Positions 23,501-28,125 of a DNA stretch of 28,125 nucleotides are shown here, in pieces. Origin of the DNA: Batkoa obscura (lineage: Eukaryota; Entomophthoromycota; Entomophthoromycetes; Entomophthorales; Batkoaceae); assembly GCA_030770535.1 (NCBI GenBank), contig JASVEC010000233.1, positions 1 through 28,125 of the forward strand, read 5' to 3'. Made by a program: the position numbers and the translations under genes. Below the pieces are notes generated by a model. The model was not told the DNA's origin. It was given only the letters and a program-made list of their open reading frames with translations, and made no database searches. Numbering within the stretch: position 1 is the stretch's first letter; each line of letters begins with the position of its first letter.

Positions 23501-24254
23501 GTTAACTTAATTTATTTTTAATTTATTGCATTAGTGAATTCTAACTGTTTATTTTTTCTTGGTTCAATATAAGATTCTAACATATTATTGATATATTCAT
23601 ATCATTAAATAAAAACTATTACCAATAACACGAAATAGACTAATTATACTAAACGAATTCAAATATTCTTTATTAACTTAATTATCTCCAATAAAATAAA
23701 TACATTTTTGCATCTCCATTTTATTAAATCCCTTTAAGTCCTCCACTATTTCATAACTAACTTTATATACACTTTGATAGACCAACTAAAGTTAGATTAA
23801 AATTCCAAAGAACTTACTGAACTTTCATTTTAAAAGCTTCTGATAAAATCTACTATATAAATTTCCTTTTAATCTTAATTCTAATTTTAATTTTATCTTT
23901 TCAAAATACTTCTGATAAACTTTCATACTCTCATTTGAATGTTTAAATATAGCATTACACAACTTAAGAAAAATATCATTATTTTTTGAACCGTCTATAA
24001 TCAACATTTATAATAAAATTACAATTTTATCAAAATAATTTAATTTACTACTGATAAATTCCCTTTTCCAAACCTTAACGACATCAATTATACCTACAGC
24101 ATTTTCAACACGAACTAAAAAAAACAATAGATTAATTCTATTTATTCTATTACATTCAAAAAAAAGAAAGCTTACAACTAACCATATTATGAATTATCAC
24201 CTGTTTATTTTTATATAATAAAAATTGATATTGTGTTTCTTCTTTTGCTTTCAT
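20540..24254 (-). pseudogene. GW/WG-repeat, Asn/Gln-rich protein gene with many in-frame stops at Gln and Trp positions
   Basis: The gene is not recognised by name. An ATG at 24252-24254 opens a frame (MKAKEETQYQFLLYK...). Introns fit at 24115-24175 and 23995-24051, and likely ones at 23296-23337, 23239-23284 and 23151-23200. The N-terminal part is basic and helix-like (VYQKYFEKIKLKLELRLKG). From about 22840 to 20545 the frame is rich in Asn, Gln, Ser and Gly, with about 36 Trp positions in contexts such as GNWGD, EEWGDK, QGWGNS, GDWGND and IDWSRS. Near the end are W-T-S-K modules (QDWTSR, GNWTSK, SSWTSK, GLWTSK) and an acidic DDLDDNDDILELD stretch. About 38 stops interrupt it: TGA where Trp is expected and TAA/TAG where Gln is expected, alongside normal TGG and CAA/CAG. 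Three or four frame changes are also seen. Decay, recoding or sequencing error cannot be separated by eye. Tandem GW motifs suggest an Argonaute-hook protein; this is inference. Confidence 0.6.
20820..21260 (-). repeat. Degenerate tandem protein repeat (T-V/T-Q-x-x-W-T-S-K module)
   Basis: At least five spaced copies of a short module are read on the minus strand. The pattern is [D/E/N]-T-V-(Q), one or two residues, W-[T/A]-[S/L]-[K/R]-[V/A]-K, then a Lys/Glu-rich linker. The Trp codons lie in frame about 30-40 codons apart. DNA identity between copies is modest, so the repeats are old or held at the protein level. Confidence 0.6.
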
Positions 24255-24814
24255 CTTTTATTATTATTGATATCATTTATTTTAAAAAAGAGAATAATAA
24301 ATACTTCAATTATTAATTTTTTTGAGCTTTAAATAGTGATAGCTTTAGAGTTACGTATTGATTTTTTATAAAATAAAAATAAATTTTTAATGCTTCAGTT
24401 ATTTAAGTATCACTAATCTTAAATACCTTTTCTTTCAATTGTTGAGCTCATTAAATTAGAATCACTTTTTAATAGAGGTAAAAGGTAAATAACTTAAAAC
24501 ATTCTTTTAATCATTTAATCTTCTTATCTTTTAGACTTTAGTTTTAATCTATTTTTAAAAATTGTAGTGAAATTTCAACTAAGAATTAGATTTATTTATG
24601 AGATAATTAAATGCTTTTATTAAGCTGGTACTATAATTAATTTTATATAAAAAAATTCTAATTAAAGTATATTATTTCTTAAAATTTCTATTTAATTTAC
24701 TCTTTTTTTAAAATAAATTCGATTTATTGATTTAAATAGATTTTGTATTTCAATTAATTTAATCCCACTTTAAAATCTCCAAACATTACATTTTTAACTT
24801 CATAACAAAGTCAA
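24255..24814. promoter_or_regulatory. Divergent spacer between GW-repeat gene and Rpp20-like gene
   Basis: This 560-bp AT-rich interval lies between two outward-facing starts (24254 on minus, 24815 on plus), so it must carry both promoters. No TATA or CCAAT box is convincing in this base composition, and no other gene was found. Confidence 0.4.
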
Positions 24815-25405
24815 ATGCCAAAACAACAAGTAATACCGAGAAAACAGAAAGTAAATTGATATTTTAAAAAACTTGAAAAGTTTGCTAATAGAGTTAGCCC
24901 TCTGGAATCCTTGAAATCAATAGTCGATTACCCGTAAAGCCAAGTCAAACTTTAGAGGATATTTATATTACAAAAAAAACTAAGTTGAAGTATTTATATT
25001 TACAAGTTAAAAAAGGATTAATTGAAAAAAGGTAAATAGTATTTATGATATTTAATATTATTTTTGTTTTTGTTTCTATTGATTTCATTTTATTTTATTT
25101 TAATTATAAATAGATTACCAAAATTATCTTTACATGGTCTTGGTTCTTGTACTTTAAATACAGTTCAGTTGGCCTTAATGCTAGAAACCCAATTTGAAGA
25201 ATTTAAACCACAATTAAAAATTACTACAGATACAACAAAGGTGATTGAAGATTTAACACCTGAAGATGAGGTAAAGGATTTATTTTTAGTCTAAGATTAC
25301 ATGATTATTAAACTTATTATTATTATTTAGGAAGAAGATATTGAAACAAGAGTAAGGAATGTTTCTAGTATTCATATAGAAATCCAATTTTTAAAATTAC
25401 CATAA
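24815..25405 (+). CDS. POP7: RNase P/MRP subunit, Rpp20/Pop7-like Alba-domain protein
   Basis: This is probably the Alba-fold protein that binds the P3 arm of RNase P and RNase MRP RNA with a Rpp25/Pop6 partner, for tRNA 5' processing and rRNA maturation. Exons 24815-24850, 24898-25031, 25114-25270 and 25331-25405 sum to 402 nt, or 133 residues, near human Rpp20 (140). The introns are 47, 82 and 60 nt. The N-terminal SRLPVKPSQTLEDIYI matches the family's SRLPRRPNDIYV. The Alba core reads LPKLSLHGLGSCTLNTVQLA, with the HGLG turn, then ITTDTTKVIEDLTPEDE and ETRVRNVSSIHIEI, matching the T-S-T-V-E-L-V-D and R-I-R-N-N-S-A-I-H-I blocks. It stops at TAA in 25403-25405 with no internal stop, so the standard code applies right next to the GW-repeat gene. 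It converges with the RRN6-like gene, 219 bp apart. Confidence 0.85.
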
Positions 25406-25624
25406 AATGAAAAAGAAAAGAAAGAGAATATATAAACTTATAAAATATTTAAAAGAATGTTTATTTATTTTAAATTCTTATTTTATATACTTTTTGTTTT
25501 ATATAAAAATAAGAATTATTAACGCTCGAATGATCTCATAAATTAAGTTTATTTTTTATTATAAAAAAATAGATTTAAATTCTCTATATAAACATATCAA
25601 AAATATACAAATCCATATATTGTT

Positions 25625-28042
25625 TTAAAATCCAGATTTCCGAACTTTTTTACGTATTGTTGTTGCTCTTGATAACGGCTGAGAATTAGACATTGGCTCT
25701 AATTTTAATTGAGATAAATAAGGTAATGGTTGAGTCATTGTAGGTTCTTTAAATCTATTTTCAACTACACTAATTTGTGACGAATAATTGTTATTAGTAT
25801 TTTCATTATTAAATTGACTTAATCTAGTATTGTAATGTTTCTTTTGAGAATTAATTACTTGTGATATAACTTTATTTTTTTGTGAACTAATAACAGGTGG
25901 TAATATATTATTTCTATTATCAACATTAACTTCGCTTTCTTCCTCATCTCTTATACTATTATCATAATTCCCTTCTTCTTCTTCATTTTCAACTTCTCCA
26001 TCAGTAGCATCTGAAACTTCGTTATTATTCCAAACTAATTCTAATTTTTCATAAGTTTCTGTAGGTTGTATAATTTCATTAATATTCTGGGTCAATTTAT
26101 TAGGTTCGATTTGATAAGTTATTAAACTTTGTTTTAAATGTGTAGATAACAAATTAGTAGATTTGGTTGTAAATGTATTAATATTATGTGATTGTGTAGA
26201 GTCTATTGAAGGATTAGGAGTTAAAGGGAGTTTATATTGTGTTAATTCCAGATCCGGGGTTGTATTAGTAAATAAAGATTTTGTTGTCAATATGGTTTGA
26301 TTTTGAGTTGTTATTGTAGGCGGAGTATTAATTTCAGTTATGTTTATATTATTATTATTATTATTATCATCTAATTCATATCTAATTAAATAATTAAGTA
26401 ATTACATTAAATTATAATAAATCAAATAATTTACCTTGAAATTGGATTTATTATACCATTTAATTTTAGATTCGATATTCCATTTGAATTCCTATTTTGT
26501 TCATCTTCGTCTTCATCTTTAATTATATTACATAATTTTAAACTTTCAGCAATACATTCTAAAAGTAATAATATTAGTAAATAATAATATTAGTAAATAG
26601 CAGTTTAAACTTACCATCCACAAACTGATTTAAATCCACTGTATGGGCATATTCAAAAGGAATGTTATTTACCATTTTATTTATTGCATTTTTCTGTAAC
26701 TCAATTTCATTATTTGTTAAATTATCCGTCACATTAATTTCATTACTAATATTATTAACAATAGTTTCATTATGACTCTCATCTACGTTATACTTTTCAT
26801 AGTCAACTTTATAAATACTACCATCTTCAAAATAAGTAAATACTTCAAATATTTGTTTATTATTATCATTATGGTTTTCTTTACTTAATAAAGAAACTCC
26901 ATTTAAGAAAGGTACAGTTGGATTTTGCCAATATTGTTGATGAGCTAATGTATTATTTGGGTAATAACTTAATTCACTACTTAATAAATTATTGTTGTCT
27001 TCATTATAACTATTATATTTATAGTAGTTGTTAATACTAAATGGATCCATTGTTATATTAATAGTTTCATCATCAAATGTTATTGGATGAATATTGATGT
27101 CCCCATAATTACCCCATGTACTTAAACAATCTAATATAGTAATATTATTAATATTAGTTATAATAGATTTAATAATAATGGTAGTATTACCTGTATCTCT
27201 TAATAATTGATTTTTATAATGAAATTGAATATTAGGTCTAGCAATAGAATTAATTGAATATTTCCAATGAAATACTTGCTTTTTAAAATATCTTAAATCG
27301 TATATACTATATCCATTTTGATTGGATGTCGCTATTGTATATTTATTTTGATGTGTATCAAATCCATAATATAAATCACTTTTTTTAACTTCGATTGTTT
27401 GCATCTTAGGTAAATGAGTCTAACAAGATAAAATAATATTATCATTGTTATTAATAATAATATCAATAATATTAGTTACTTACTCTACTATCTAATATAA
27501 ATAATGATTTTTGATTTCCAACTATAAAAGTTCTTGGATTTTGTATGATTCTACAATTACCTAAAGATCGAATGCTTTGATTTAATTCATTATAATTTTC
27601 CCAAGGGGATTGAATCAGTTGATTACTAGAAATAAATACATTAATAAAATAAATTAAAATAATGATATAATATAATATAATATAATATAATATAATATAA
27701 TATAATAATAATATAATATAATAATCAAATACCTTTTATCATCTAATGAAATATCAAATAATTTAATATTTAATTTATTATCCATTGTAATAATTTCATC
27801 TTGAATTAATGGATTAAAATTAATATCAAAGATACTCTCTTGTACTGGAAATTCTTGTTTATTTTTTATAATAATTTTATCTTTTATAATATCAATTTCA
27901 ATTATTATAAATCCAGACATTGTTCGAATACAAATTAAATTATTTTGATTATTAATTTGTAAGATTCTTGTATTTGATTTATAAACTATTATTGACTTCT
28001 TTTTTTTATTCATTTCTAAGTTGGAATCTAATAGTTCTATAC
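25625..28042 (-). CDS. RRN6: RRN6/TAF1C-like RNA polymerase I initiation factor, 5' end missing
   Basis: This is likely the beta-propeller subunit of the Pol I core factor (SL1/CF), acting at the rDNA promoter. Exons 27733-28042, 27484-27625, 26615-27419, 26435-26558 and 25625-26381 join in frame into about 712 codons. The introns are 107, 64, 56 and 53 nt. The first exon seen begins after an AG at 28043, so more lies beyond the window. The N-terminal half has WD-like strands such as LICIRTMSGFIIIEI, FDINFNPLIQDEIITMDN and NPRTFIVGNQKSLFILDSR; the last is the typical R-x-F-I-V-x-D/N motif of this family. The C-terminal half is Asn/Ser/Thr-rich with an acidic EVENEEEEG patch and ends SQPLSRATTIRKKVRKSGF, like the K/R-rich ...K-x-G-F ends of Rrn6 proteins. 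Identity rests on these patterns, not an alignment. There are no internal stops, and the gene ends in TAA. Confidence 0.6.
27663..27724. repeat. TATAA microsatellite in an RRN6 intron
   Basis: About nine to ten units of ATATA/TATAA, partly interrupted by ATAATA, fill the middle of the intron at 27626-27732. It explains why this intron, at 107 nt, is about twice the usual length here. Confidence 0.9.
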
Positions 28043-28125
28043 CTAATAATACGAATATTATATATCAGTTTATGTGCTTATTTATAATAATATAAATAAT
28101 ATAAAATAATATATTAATGAAAGTT

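Noticed and set aside
20540-24254. Selenocysteine as the meaning of the TGA codons
   Set aside because: There are too many TGA codons, they align with Trp codons in sibling repeats, and no such protein family is known.

Overview
The window looks like nuclear DNA of an early-diverging (zygomycete-type) fungus. It is very AT-rich, protein genes are split by many short GT-AG introns (mostly 44-60 nt), and there are fungal hallmarks: a stand-alone anthranilate synthase component I, a cytochrome-b5-fused sphingolipid fatty-acid hydroxylase, a bZIP factor with an RNKISARNFR-type basic region, and an RRN6/TAF1C-like Pol I factor. Trp biosynthesis argues against an animal. The species cannot be fixed by eye.

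Layout. 1-1182 (+): 3' part of the methylcrotonoyl-CoA carboxylase beta gene, with four single-base frame breaks. 1278-2946 (-): trpE-type anthranilate synthase, 4 exons. 3346-5450 (-): V-ATPase subunit B, 12 exons. 5451-8140: AT-rich, no gene seen. 8286-9301 (+): bZIP factor, 3 exons. 9302-11132: empty AT-rich DNA. 11133-12791 (-): bystin/Enp1, 8 exons. 13066-13871 (-): Nudix CoA diphosphatase, with a possible tiny first exon near 14108-14117. 15038-17062: four copies of a ~105-bp terminal-inverted-repeat element (MITE-like) around one tRNA-Gly(TCC) gene at 16829-16899; a fifth copy lies at 20424-20539. 18670-19749 (+): intronless fatty acid 2-hydroxylase. 20540-24254 (-): a long Asn/Gln/Trp-rich GW/WG-repeat coding region. 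24815-25405 (+): Rpp20/POP7-like Alba protein of RNase P/MRP, 4 exons. 25625-28042 (-): RRN6/TAF1C-like Pol I factor, 5' end outside the window.

The most unusual item is the region at 20540-24254. Read on the minus strand it stays in a coherent low-complexity frame for about 2.2 kb, with only a few frame changes. About 38 in-frame stop codons interrupt it, and essentially all sit where Gln (TAA, TAG) or Trp (TGA) is expected from the internal repeats. Roughly half of the Trp positions are TGA and the rest TGG, and roughly a quarter to a third of the Gln positions are TAA/TAG. The neighbouring genes follow the standard code and end in TAA with no internal stops. This is either a gene decaying by GC-to-AT transitions, with a surprisingly intact repeat pattern, or a gene that tolerates or reads through all three stops. 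Its many GW/WG/NW motifs resemble Argonaute-hook proteins of RNA silencing.

Most of the other genes are housekeeping: leucine catabolism, Trp synthesis, vacuolar acidification, 18S rRNA maturation, CoA turnover, sphingolipid hydroxylation, RNase P/MRP and Pol I initiation. No operon-like logic links them. All intron boundaries were placed by eye, but the exon sums of trpE, V-ATPase B, bZIP, bystin and Rpp20 are exact multiples of three, which supports those models.
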